The translations under genes and the position numbers were made by a program. From positions 43,376,839 through 43,440,838 of the forward strand of contig NC_065919.1 in the NCBI RefSeq assembly GCF_024586455.1: 64,000 nt of DNA, written 5' to 3'. Positions 45,585-56,270 of the stretch are shown piece after piece (the stretch's first letter is position 1; the number at the start of each line of letters is the position of its first letter). The notes under the pieces were generated by a model. That model worked only from the letters and a program-made list of their open reading frames with translations, ran no database searches and had not been told where the DNA came from. The stretch is from Bactrocera neohumeralis (taxonomy: Eukaryota > Arthropoda > Insecta > Diptera > Tephritidae).

Positions 45585-46421
45585 GAGTCTATTTTGCCAT
45601 GTCAGTCTATATATACGCTAACTAGTCTCTCAATCTTTTCTGCTCATTTCTCAGCCACTGGTAGCATATGTATAACTTTCATAGAAACTGATCGATCAAA
45701 AGTAAGTCATTGTATGCAAAGTTTACATGGATTATTGCCCAAACCAAAGTTAGAATCTTCGAACAAATTGGTCTGATCGGACCACGAAACCATACTATAT
45801 GTTAATAATTGGGTAATTGAAAAGGTTTTTTCGTATTTTGTCAATATATGTCGTTGCAGTCGTATATCTCCAGTGCTGCCAATCACATTGTGCCATGCCA
45901 TATAGTGTTGGGAAGATGAGCGGTGTAAGCTTCATTTAAAAAATTTAATTCGGAGAAGTTGAAAAAATTACAACCGTTCAAAACTGAGTGAAATAATGAA
46001 GAAATTCACAATATTTTGAAATTTTTGTATAAAAAAAGGGAGAATGCCACGCAAGTCACCAATGAAATTTGTGAATTTTATCGAGACGATGCTGTATCAG
46101 TTCATGTAGCACAACAATGGTTCGCTTGCTTCCGTTCTGGAAATTTCGAAATTTCGAATTCACTGATGGAATAAAGTCTCTAATGGGAAAATAGCAAAAA
46201 GTGATGGACCAAAATGGTACATATTTGTTTATTTATTTATTAGTATAAATATAAAAAAACTTATTTGAAGTTTGATTAGAAATGCGAAAAGACTTTTTCG
46301 ACCACCCTATGCTATTCAAACTGTCCAATTAAAATTGTATGATCGTCTTTTAATGCAAAACTTTTTTTATTTGTGAAGGTTATTACATTTATTTAGATTC
46401 GGTCTAACCGAAGTTAACATT
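45585..46421 (-). repeat. Family B repeat split by a mariner
   Basis: The left part (45585-45800) is the middle and 3' section of family B reversed (AGTCTATATATACGCTAACTA, GAATCTTCGAACAAATTGG, CTGATCGGACCACGAAAC). The right part (46308-46421) is its 5' section, with the end hairpin TTCGGTCTAACCGAA (46397-46411). Removing the mariner at 45811-46307 restores the order seen at 49312-49835. Confidence 0.6.
45811..46307 (+). mobile_element. Mariner family F, ~500-bp deletion derivative
   Basis: The ends resemble each other inverted: AAAAGGTTTTTTCGTATTTT on the left, GAAAAGACTTTTTCGACC on the right. The plus strand keeps the N-terminal DNA-binding region: NEEIHNILKFLYKKRENATQ, VTNEICEFYRDDAVSVHVAQ and QWFACFRSGNFEI, then it jumps to 3' sequence. 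There is no catalytic domain. The protein part is related to family C, and the layout is the same. Confidence 0.75.
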
Positions 46422-47059
46422 TATTCTTTTATCTGATTATTAAGGTATATAACTTAATACTTGTTTGCTAGAATTCTAATTTAGATTTAAGAACCTTAGC
46501 AGGTATATTATCTTCACTCAAATATTGAGCTCAATGGCAAAGATTATTCTGTTCTGTACCAGGATTGCTTTGACGTGATTAGCCTTTTCATGGGGGAAAT
46601 ATCTTCTACTACGTACTATTGCCTTTAGAAACGAAAAATCTCATCAAGATTTACAAAAAATTTCGTAGGAGTTTAAATTACGTGAGAGTGTTTCTGTGTG
46701 CCAAAAGAGAAATCGGTATTTTATAGAAGCATTTGTAAATTTTTTAGCAACCTTAAAGAGTAAAGATGGCATCTGGTTTAATAGTTCAATTTCATTGTAA
46801 TTTCTAATAGTTTTGAAGCAAAGAGGGTCACAAGCAGAATAATTCGCTTAGTTGCGCAGATTTGGCAACCCTACAATAGTTTCCGATAGAATAGAATGCT
46901 TGAGATCTAATCAACTACTTTATTTTAGCAAAGTTCATCTTACTGCAAACGGAGCACTTCTTACTGGACATTGTCCAAAAGGCATTCATAAGGAAAAGCT
47001 ACTCTCTAACGCTTAGCGAATCATAAAAATAAAATATTAACAGTATTCATACATATGTA
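46422..47059. other. AT-rich non-coding stretch
   Basis: I see no supported gene or repeat here. Confidence 0.4.
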
Positions 47060-47564
47060 AGGACAGTGTGGGCAAAGCAGATATCTTTGGCACAGCAATT
47101 GGTAAATTCAGCCTCAATGATGAAATATCCCCAAATGGGTTGAGGCTGATCAACTTTGCCGGGACCCGAAATATGGTTATCTATAGTGCTAAATTCCAGC
47201 ATAGAAAAATTCTGGATCGAAAAGTTCCTAATCAGATCGATCACGATGTGATAGGCGGAAGACACGTCTCCAGTGTTTTTCTCCAGGTTGGACAAAGAAG
47301 CGAAGCGCATTGATTATAGCGAATATCGCATTCGATGCATGGATTAACGATATATAGGACGACATTGATGGACATAGTTCAGTGAATTAAGAGACAGCGG
47401 CTAGTTCATGGCGTCCGAATCGATGAAACTCTAGCTCTGAGAGTATTCGACGCAATACCAGGGGAAGCAGAGGAAGACCTATATTCCGTTGGAAAGACCA
47501 GGTGGAGACTGTCGTAAGCTCAGCTATAACCGCTGAGCTTCTTCAATAACGAAGAAGAAGAACA
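47060..47564 (+). mobile_element. RTE-like LINE, internally deleted
   Basis: The plus strand starts in the endonuclease: GKADIFGTAIGKFSLNDEIS, PNGLRLINFAGTRNMVIYS, QIDHDVIGGRHVSSV. It then jumps over the entire reverse transcriptase to the C-terminus (VRIDETLALRVFDAIPGEAE) and the 3' tail (CTCAGCTATAACCGC, GAAGAAGAAGAA). The tail has its own small change: the TAAGCGG part is replaced by TGAGCTT. Confidence 0.8.
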
Positions 47565-49311
47565 GTTTCAAATACAAATAACAAATTGTTTAAAGTTTAT
47601 CGAACTAAACTACGCGTATGAAATATAAATAACCACACTTTATGTCTCGCACAGTTCATTGAAGCTTCGCCTTTGAAATTACAAAATTACGCATATTACT
47701 TGATAGAAAGACGGTTACGTGGAAAAATAATAAAATTTCCACGTTGTTTATTTAAATTAGTTAAACGTGTAGATAAAAGAAAAATTTTCGGTAATAAAGT
47801 AAAATCTAAAAAAACAAAAAAATATATAAAACTCAACGAACCGAGTAAAGCAAAATCAAAATATTATCTTTTAATTCAGTGCCACACATTAAAGTGAAAG
47901 CAGACACACACCTACATAGGCACGCGCCACTGAAAGCGCTTAAATGGCCAAGTGTGTATGGAGACATAAAAATATATATAGTATGTCAATGGTAAAAAGC
48001 GCCTGGATTCGTATGTATGTATGGAATTTGTGGTATGCGTCTGGTATTGCTGCTATCGACTTGGCAAGAACCTTGTCAAGGCAGTCGCCTAGCACTTGAA
48101 AGCAATAAATTGTACTTGCGCAAGGATAAAGTAAATCAACTGTGAAAAACAATCAAAGGTAAGAAATGAATATAAAAAGCGAAAGGTGGGATGGGAGAAC
48201 GCATGGCGACAGACGACGACAGGAAGGATGTAAGGAAGGAACGAGGAAGGTGCACATTAAGCAAACACACTCTACGTAGGTGCAAAAGTACACATGTAAG
48301 TATTTAAACACCCAACACACACACACACACACAAACGCACTTTAACACACACACACATACATAAAATGAACGAACGCGCAAACAGTTTCGAATATTTGTG
48401 GTAGAAGAGCACGCTGCAATGCGGCCCATATCCAGCAAATATGAGTTATTGAAAACTCAGCAGAGCACGCACTCACACCTATACACACACAGGCAAACAG
48501 AGGCAAGTGCCAGTGGAAGGCTGCCTCGAACACAGAAGCATAAAGAAATCGTAGTGAGCACTCATTCTGCGTTTACCAAAGCGCTGAGCGCACTACAGAT
48601 GCGCTAAAACTCAACCGACGCTTACAAGGGTAACAGCAACAACAACAACAGCAATTGCAAATTGCCGTGGCAAGCAACCAAAAGCAGAACCCATACATGC
48701 ATACACAACTGTATGCACGCATATGCAGATATGTAAATTTATAAAGCAAAGGATGCCAAGGGCTGCGCTGCGCTGGGCGCAAGGCGCAAGGCGCAAGGCT
48801 GAGAGAGCGCGCCTGAATTGGAACAGCGGTAAATTGATTGCGCTAAGCAATGAAGCGTGTCCTGTAAAACCACTTAAAACATGCCTCAATACATGCCATA
48901 AACTTTGGCTAAACAACGTCAACAATGCCAACAACAACACCAACAACTACAAACTTCACATGTATGTATATGCATGCATTCCTTGCCATTCAAGTTTAGC
49001 TCGTCGCGCACACACAAACTTACGCACGCAATAAAGCGCTGACTTGCGCTTGGCAATCATCATCATCGATGCGAAATAAAAATGCGAAAAATACAGTTGG
49101 TTGGTTGGCTGGTGAGCGGTTGAGCGCGGTGTGGAGGGCTGAAGTGCGACGCAATGGGTTGTCGACAACGATAACGAGCGCGATTTTATAAAAGTACTTG
49201 CCGCACAGCAGTGGTGCTTGAAATGTCGCCGAATCACAAAGTGCCGTCGTGGGCGGCTAAGGCGAAGAAAGCAGCAAAGCAGCGACAAACGCATTAAAAA
49301 ACAAGAAAAAC
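47565..49311. other. Unannotated stretch, CA-rich, with a GC-richer part
   Basis: A CA run lies at 48315-48333. GGCGCAA is repeated three times near 48776-48797. Donor-like AAAGGTAAGAAATG lies at 48153-48166, with an acceptor-like TTTTAATTCAG at 47870-47880, but the enclosed 270 bp has stops in all frames. I see no supported gene. Confidence 0.35.
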
Positions 49312-49835
49312 GTTAACTTCGGTTGCACCGAAGGTAATATACCCTTCACAGTTGCATTTCTCTTAGTAACTAAGTAACTATGTGTCCAGTTTGTATGGAA
49401 GCTATATGCTATAGTAAACCGATCTGAACAATTTCTTCGAAGATTACATTGTTGCCTTAGAAAATAACCTGTGCCACCTTTTGTGAAGACATATTGTGTC
49501 AAATGTGAAAGTTTTCCATACAAAAACTTCATTCCGATCGTTCAGTTTGTATAGCAACTATATGTTATAGTGGTCCGATGTCAGCAGTTCCGACAAATGA
49601 GCAGCTTCTTGAAGAGAAAATGAGGTTTCAAAAATTTCAAAACGATATCTTACAAGCTGAGGAACTAGTTCGTATATATACAGACAGACGAACAGACAGA
49701 CAGACGGATATATGTAGCTAAATCGACTCAGCTCAACATACTGATCATTTATATATATTCTTTATAGGGTCTCCGACGCTTCGTTCTGGGTGTTACAAAC
49801 TTCGTGACATACTTAATATCCTGTTCAGGGTATAA
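49312..49835 (+). repeat. Dispersed non-coding repeat family B, fullest copy
   Basis: The 5' end has a hairpin-like TTCGGTTGCACCGAA (49318-49332), then ATATACCCTTCACAG. The middle holds AGTTTGTATGGAAGCTATAT, GATTCCGATCGTT-like and GTGGTCCGAT phrases, GAGCAGCTTCTTGAAGAG, and a GACA-type block (about 49681-49708) followed by AGCTAAATCGACTCAGCT. The 3' end has CCTGTTCAGGGTATAA (49820-49835), a slightly decayed form of the palindrome at 19310-19329. There is no coding potential. Confidence 0.8.
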
Positions 49836-50744
49836 AAAAACAAGGCAAAACACAAAACTCAGGCGAAAAGCAGCAACGCTTATCCACGCAATATAAAGTT
49901 CGATAAAATCGGTGGAATTATGCTCAGGTGAAATCTGACTGCGAATGCGAATGAGTGCGAAGCGGTTAATGGCAGACATACAGTCTGTTCAATAAAAGGC
50001 TCTTAGCTAAGGATTACCTTTATGGGTTTGTAACCTTAAAAAAAATGGGAATAGAATTCTAGCAGTTAAAATGAAAATAACAGTCAAATATTTTGTATTG
50101 CAAATTTTGAAAAAAAAAATTAAATATAAAATATTTTGGGAAAGGGGTATATGTATTGCAATATATATTTTATAAATTCCTATGAATTATACTCTATTTT
50201 TCATAGCGTCATAAAAATATATATTTCATACAGTACTTCTACAGTACAGTCTATTGCTAAATACTATATGACCTGACTTTACGAGACCACGTGTATATTA
50301 CGAACCTCTTTTTCAAATCATCAAAAATTGTTCCATAGAATTTATATTCAATTTCTGACATAATCACTTTTTTGCCAATTTAAGTCTCTTTTTTAATTAA
50401 ATTTGTCGACAGCTTTTAAAACAGGAAGGATACTGATGAGAGGGCTACTTATCTCATTTTTTTTATACATGCATGTATTTAAATATTTGTAGCGAAAAAG
50501 TAAATATATTTAGTAATATACATACATATATATTAGTATATATATAATCCATAAATTGGATATTCTTTCACATACTATTTCCCTTTTTAAGAGTCTCATA
50601 TCGCATTATTTTTCGTTTTCCCATAGCTTCAAAATTTTAAGATCAATCATTTTTCTTTTATGCAAACTTTGTGTGTGCAATGGATTCAAGTTAAAACCCT
50701 TCACAGATAAAAAAAAAAGTTTTCAACAAGAAGTCAAGTTTCTA
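49836..50744. other. AT-rich non-coding stretch
   Basis: I see no supported gene or repeat here. TATA-rich tracts lie near 50515-50545. Confidence 0.4.
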
Positions 50745-50868
50745 TAACAGCTACCATATATGCTAAAGTGGTCCGATCTTAACAACATTTTCACAAATTT
50801 TAGCCTAGACAACTATCCATGCCGAATTTCGTAAAGATATCTTGTTGAATTGATAACTTGTTCATACA
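50745..50868 (+). repeat. Family B repeat fragment
   Basis: AAGTGGTCCGATCTTAACAA and TTTCGTAAAGATATCTTGTT match the middle of family B. The fragment ends abruptly where the Tc1-like fragment begins. Confidence 0.55.
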
Positions 50869-51420
50869 ACATCTCGACCTTCCCAAGCAACATCGCTTCG
50901 CTCTATGGGCTCTAAAAAAGTTCCAAGAAAATCCGACGTTTTCGAGCCAAATTCTGTTCAGCGATGAGGCCCATTTCTGTTTCAATGGGTATGCAAAGAA
51001 GAAAAATTGCCGCATTTCGGACGAAGAGCAACCTGAAGATATTCAAGAGCTGCCATTTAATTTAGAAAAAATAACGATTTGGTATGGTTTGTGGGTCGGA
51101 AGAATCATCGGTACATATTTCTTCAAAAATTATGCCGGTAAAGCGAAGCTCATGATCGCAGCGATATTTGGTTTCAACAAGACGGCGCCACTTCCCACAC
51201 ATCGCATCAATCAATGGATTTATTGAGAGAACACTTCGGTGAGCAGACAATTTCACGCCGATTGGCCGATTGGCCTGCAAAATCGCCGCACCGCTAAATT
51301 TTTCATGTAGGAATGGGTAAAGCCTAAAGTCGATCGGACAATCTCGTTTCGACTCATCCAAAGAATGTTTTTTGAATGATAATAAACATTCCCCATTAAA
51401 TTTGAAGTATATGTTGTTCA
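50869..51420 (+). mobile_element. Tc1-like (DUF4817-type) transposase fragment
   Basis: The plus strand reads DLPKQHRFALWALKKFQENP, TFSSQILFSDEAHFCFNGYA (first catalytic Asp present in SDEAHF), EEQPEDIQELPFNLEKITIW, GLWVGRIIGTYFFKNYAGK, then a deletion and RINQWIY. The 3' end (about 51225-51420) is recognisable by ATAAACATTCCCCATTAAAT. The N-terminus is missing. Confidence 0.75.
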
Positions 51421-51465
51421 TTACTTTAATACCAAAAACACCTCAACCGAAAGTCATTATATTTT

Positions 51466-52080
51466 CGTGGAAGTTTATGGTGAGCTTACTTTAGCTGATC
51501 GAAAATGCTAAGGAGGGTTTGCTTGATTTTTAAGTGGTGATTTTGGTTTGGAAAACAAAGAACCTTCTTAGCGGCCAAAAACGATTTAAGATGAGGAACA
51601 GGAACCATTACTTGTTGAAGATTATTATCAAACACAAGAAGGTTTGCAGAACATTCGGGAATCACTCAAGCAGTTTAAAAACCGCCGGATACTTTCAAAA
51701 TCAAAGCAATTAAGTGTCATATTGGTTGCAGCCAAGAGACGTTGAAAGACGAATTTGCATGTCAGAAATTCTGTTTGAACGCTACAGAAAAATTATTTTT
51801 TGCTTCTGATTGTGACTACTAAGGAAACTTGGTTCCGTTACAATAACCTAAATTGAGCCAGGTCAATCAGACGACTCAACTGCTAGGCCGAATATCCATG
51901 TTGGCAAGGCAATGTTCTGAATTTGGTGGGATCAGAAGAGCGTCTGAGCTTCTTCAACAGGATGAAACCATTAGTGAGGAACGCTACCGACGACCACTTA
52001 TTTAGTTCTTTCGAAGTAGAATCCTTTAGATGATGATACTTAGAATAATAGGTATTAGTCAACATGTTTTTTGTAGGTAA
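51466..52080 (+). mobile_element. Mariner family G (SETMAR/Hsmar1-like lineage), decayed
   Basis: The plus strand keeps DFGLENKEPS (about 51540), EEQEPLLVEDYYQTQEGLQN, SLKQFKNRRILSKSKQ and DVERRICMSEILF, all from the N-terminal and linker region. In another frame follow EPGQSDDSTARPNIHVGKAM and IWWDQKSV, the block before the second catalytic Asp in the mariner lineage that includes SETMAR. Stops and shifts are frequent and the 3' third is not recognisable. Confidence 0.65.
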
Positions 52081-53389
52081 AATTTGAAAGAAAAAACACT
52101 AATATGGTTGTAAATCAAAAAATATTCCAAGTTTTAAATGTGGGACCGACTTGTTGAACCAGAAACTACCGAGGCATTTTAAACTTATTTCTAAGCAGAC
52201 CCAAAGACTCAAAATGCTGAGCTCGGCTATGACCATTCAAGCGTATTGTTAATTGATAATAATTAAACGCACTGGCCAAAGATCAACAAAATTCGACACC
52301 AAGGAATGTATAGTGTTTTCAGACGACCACGACATTTCCGACGTTCGCACCCTGTATGTGTTTGTAAACTCGAATGTATTTGTTTAATAAAAACTGTAAA
52401 TAGTGTGAGGAGTAAAGGTATGCTAGGTGTGCGCACCTACAACAACAATATGCAGTCACTGTACCTTCGCATAAGTGCAGTGCTATAACCCTGGCATACT
52501 GCGAACGCCTATAAATATGCAAAGGCACGCATTCGATATGCCATTGACACTGCTAACCGACACACTCAAACACATACTATATACAAACGAAGTGCCTTTG
52601 CATGTAAATGAAATAGCAATATAAAAAAATGCAAACTCACACACACAGAGACATAAAAATACACTGCCATACCCTCCTGAATGGCGCTCTAAATTGCTAA
52701 GGGCTGTGTAACACTCACACAATCATGGCGGTGCACGTGCCCACGCTTCAGCAAAGATGCTTTAATGCATTTTAACTGGTAATTTAATAGCGCAATGCGC
52801 AAATGCTTGTAAAATTTACATAAGCACTTCAAATCGATTGCGTTTGCTGATGCTTCGTTTTGTCTCTGTTATTTTTGTTCCTTATCGGGTTAAGTCAAAC
52901 GTCTAGCCACGCATTACACCGTTTTATGGCACTGTTTGTGTGCACATTCGGTTGTTATTTTTACTGCTATTTAACTGCGATTTTTTTGCACTTTCATGGC
53001 GGCTTTATCTTTAGCACTGCTGTTTTTCGAACTCGCTTATCGCTCTTTTGGGTTGTTTATACCCAGACACCTATCAATATTTCCATTTTCCAGCCAAACT
53101 TGCTGGTTAGGGCTCATTAAACGCACTCCATTGATTTCGTGTATCTTTCAAGGCGTTAAGTGCTCAAATTAAGTGTGCTTGCGGTGAAGTATTGAAAACA
53201 ATTATGTGTCGATAATAACTCCTTTTACATTTCGGCAGCAGGTAATTAGCAGCTAAAGCTTGTTGTTTTATTAGAAGTGTGTCATAATTGGTTTGACAAT
53301 TTTTTTTAGTCATGTAGTTTTCAAGAAGAAACGAGACGCTTATAGTTTAATGCTATGGTCAATAGTTCGTATTCAATATAAAGATAATG
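52081..53389. other. Unannotated stretch
   Basis: I see no supported gene here. Short CACACA tracts lie near 52638-52648. The plus-strand frame at 52860-53120 is Phe/Leu-rich without motifs. Confidence 0.35.
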
Positions 53390-54310
53390 GTTTGTCATTA
53401 TATTTTAAAAAGTATTTCGGGTAATTGATCGCCGTGGCTGACTCGAATAAATTCCAGTCAAGAAGTACAATTTTCGACAATTTTGGTCGTGTATCAGTGA
53501 TAAAGCTTCGCAATATTCTCTTCCAAGGCAACAACTTGGGCTTATCTGGGCAGACAAGCAACTTCCCATAAAAGCACAAAAAATAATCCAGTGGTATTAA
53601 GTTGCACAAGCTTGCAGGCCACGCCACAGGACAACGATGCGAGATAATGCGCTTACCAAAAGTTTCCTTCAAGACATCGATTGTTTTATTGGAAGCATGA
53701 CATGTAGCGCCGTCTTGTTGGAACTAAAAATGGTTCTCAGTAAAGGCCTCTCATCAATGGCTAGTGAATTATCATCACTCCAAATGCGACGATGTTTTTT
53801 ATAAACATACCAACTCAACCAAAATTGAGCTTCATCGCTGAACAACATTTTCTTGTGAAAATCGAGATAGGTGGCAATCTCGTTTTGGGTCCATTCACCG
53901 AACGTGCGACGCGCTTGATGGTCATTCGGCTTCAATTCTTGCACTATTTGGATTTTGTAAGCCCGCAAACAAAGATCCTGCCACAAAATCTTGCATAAAG
54001 TGAAGGAGTACAGTTCCAATTATTGCACTCGGTAGCAAATGGGCTCATTCAGGTCTTCTTCGATACTCTACGCCAAAGCAGCAATAACGTCTCGGTCCAC
54101 AATGTACGCCGTCCCTGAAAATGCACATTATCCACTAGGATAAACGTGATGCGGAACCGATCCATTGTTGCACGAATTACCGACTTTGCTGGGAGTTTAC
54201 GTCGACCAAATATTGTACGCAACGAGCAATGCGTCGCACATACCGAACCATTATTTTTGTAATAAATTTGCAAACGCAGTAAGATACTCATTATAAAATA
54301 GCAAACCGAA
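53390..54310 (-). mobile_element. Tc1-like (DUF4817-type) element, best-preserved copy
   Basis: From right to left on the minus strand: RLQIYYKNNGSVCATHCSLR, TIFGRRKLPAKSVIRATMDR, FILVDNVHFQGRRT, KILWQDLCLRAYKIQIVQEL, ARRTFGEWTQNEIAT, MLFSDEAQFWLSWYVYKKHR (D1 present), IWSDDNSLAIDERPL, then a deletion to FQQDGATCHASNKTIDVLKE (D2 present) and CNLIPLDYFLCFYGKLLVC (third catalytic segment, LTPLDYFLWG-like). It ends NLFESATAINYPKYFLK. All three catalytic Asp segments are recognisable but lie in different frames, with a loss between D1 and D2. Confidence 0.8.
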
Positions 54311-54499
54311 CTGAGTATAAATCAAAAAACTCTTAAAAAAAACTACCTCCGAAACAGTAATGCTTTATTGAAACCCAAACCAGGACCAGGAGACTGTCAC
54401 CGGTATCCATATTGACACTTTAACCGTAGTTTCACAGTAACCACAATGTAGACAACGAAATAAGGGCGAAGAGTGTGTCTTAGATAACTGGCCTTTCCC
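54311..54499. other. Short unassigned stretch
   Basis: I see nothing here; it may belong to the 5' side of the LINE fragment that follows. Confidence 0.3.
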
Positions 54500-55320
54500 C
54501 TAAAAGACGGCTTTACCAAAGGGTAAACTTCATAAAGAAGTTTAAAGAGACTCTCCACTGTAAGTCCGCTGGGCTTAAGTCCACGCTGGGCCTACTATTC
54601 AGTGCTACACTGATAGCGCGAAAACATCAGAATGCTATTATGCAATCACTGCAATACAAATACTAAACTTTCCATACCCATGGGACATTTATCGAGCATA
54701 TTTCGAGCAGATGCCTTTGTTACTAATAAGTGTAAGTCGGTACGTAGAAACAAATCTCCAAAGCAACTATCTCAATCAACGTATTGCCATACTGGGCGGT
54801 AGTCAAACAGCACTTAATGTGATCTCAGTACATGGAATCAAATCGCTATTGGTGCAGAAGTGCATATAACGGCTGAATCGGTCTATAACCGCACTCACTC
54901 TGCAAGTGCTTCTAGGACCATAAGACCGCAAAACAACATCACGGTGAGGCCCCATACCATAAAGGAGCTAACGGTAGGCAGGGAAGAATATTTACAGCAA
55001 TTAACAAACCAAGAAATTTTTCTAATGCATCGTTGCAATCTCATTAGGTTCAATAGTATAATAAGTCTTCCCAGAGACAAATTGCGGCTACTATTGGTAT
55101 TTTATACTGGCTATTACAGGCTCAAGAGGCACCTTTTTAACACATTACAGTATCTTGTGCAAGCTTCCGAAAATTTTCGGGCATCGAATTCTAAACTGTA
55201 CCGTAATCTTTAGATGCAATATCAAGGTCCCTCGATCTATATATCCGAAAAGGCTCGGCAAGATCCTGGAATTCATGAAATTGCAGGAAGTTTGTGAATA
55301 CGTGTGATAGAGAAAAATTG
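54500..55320 (+). mobile_element. RNase H-bearing LINE, C-terminal fragment
   Basis: The plus strand carries ribonuclease H blocks: QCYTDSAKTSECYYAI (about 54597-54645), NYLNQRIAILGGSQTALNV (about 54770-54825), where the SDSQAAL Asp is Gly, and LLVQKCI. The cysteine/His-type C-terminus follows: LPRDKLRLLLVFYTGYYRL, KRHLFNTLQYLVQA, with the stop-rich end at about 55320. It is inactive. It belongs to the same general type as 1-1235 and 4340-4995. Confidence 0.7.
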
Positions 55321-55334
55321 TTCTTAGACCTTAG

Positions 55335-56270
55335 GTCGTAGCGTTTCTCTCGAAAACTCGGAACGTCGGCTCATCAGATGCTGTCATGAACCATGCCTCT
55401 GAACTAAATAGCAGAACAGGAATAATGAGTGACTTATAGAGTTTGGTCTTTTTTCGTCGAGAGAAGAATTTACTTACTTTTACTTCTCAATTGCCTTCTC
55501 AGTCCGAAATAGCACCAGTTTGCAAGACTGATTATGCGTTGGACTTCGAGGCTAACGTTGTAGTTTGCATTAATGCTTGAAACCAGCATAGACGAAATAA
55601 TCTACGACTTGCAGGGGGTAGGGGGCCCCTGCTTGTAGGGGGAAGAATATACCCGTGGTAAGGCATGCCTGTCGTAAGAGGCGACTCTGACAAACAGATC
55701 TTGTTTTAAACGTCGGCATGGTCTAAGTCAGAAATAGTGCTATAATATTCAGCTTGAAATCATATTGTAAGCTTCATATTATTTCACTAATATAAGGCAT
55801 TTGTTGAACAAGCGACAAATGTCACCAGTCATTGAGTTTTTCGGGACTCAACTGGTAGTAGCAAAAGCTACAAGGTCTCACCAGAGACTTAAACCTGGTA
55901 CCACGGAGGTAACTCCAATCTGCTCCCTATCCACCCGAACCAATTGGAACCAAGATATAAGTGCAGAATGCATTCATACTTTGGGGCGCTGATCAACGCA
56001 TTGTATTGATCTACGTGCTTCTAGAAATAGAAAGCACCGTGAGGTTAGGCCGTCGCCGGCAGGTACTCACGTAAATCACAACGGGCTCTGTCAACAGTGA
56101 CGTGAGAGCCTAGCCGCGAGTGCGACGACTTTTTGTTCGATGACAGGAGATATTTCGTCTTGCCTTTGCTTACTACCAGATCTATTTGGTTCGCTTTTTT
56201 GTCCAACTTGGAGAAAGCAAAACTAACGACGCGATTGTTATGCCAATGATGACGGATCCAATAAAATCTA
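55335..56270 (-). mobile_element. RTE-like LINE fragment split by an insertion
   Basis: The left part (55335-55604) is the minus-strand C-terminal region (FERKR-like, SLIIPVLLF-like, EVQRII-like blocks). The right part (56090-56270) is the segment just upstream in the same gene (KTKYLLSSNKKSS-like, read from CAAGACGAAATATCTCCTG on the minus strand). In the intact order at 23990-24060 these parts touch, so the 480 bp between them is a later insertion. Confidence 0.75.
55605..56089 (+). mobile_element. Inserted LINE-type 5' region (GTGGTAAGGCATGCCTG motif)
   Basis: It starts GGGGGTAGGGGGCCCCTG, then GGGGGAAGAATATACCCG, TGGTAAGGCATGCCTGTCG and TAAGAGGCGACT (55606-55686). I recognise this string as a recurrent motif of fly non-LTR element 5' regions; the assignment is from memory, not a search. 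A 63-codon frame (55801-55992) is unrecognised. It interrupts the RTE-like LINE around it. Confidence 0.5.

Noticed and set aside
47673..47897. Lys-rich 74-codon frame
   Set aside because: Composition reflects an A-rich tract and there are no supporting signals.
47881..48155. Possible plus-strand exon between TTTTAATTCAG and AAAGGTAAGAA
   Set aside because: Stops in all frames and no conserved content; splice-like strings alone are not enough.
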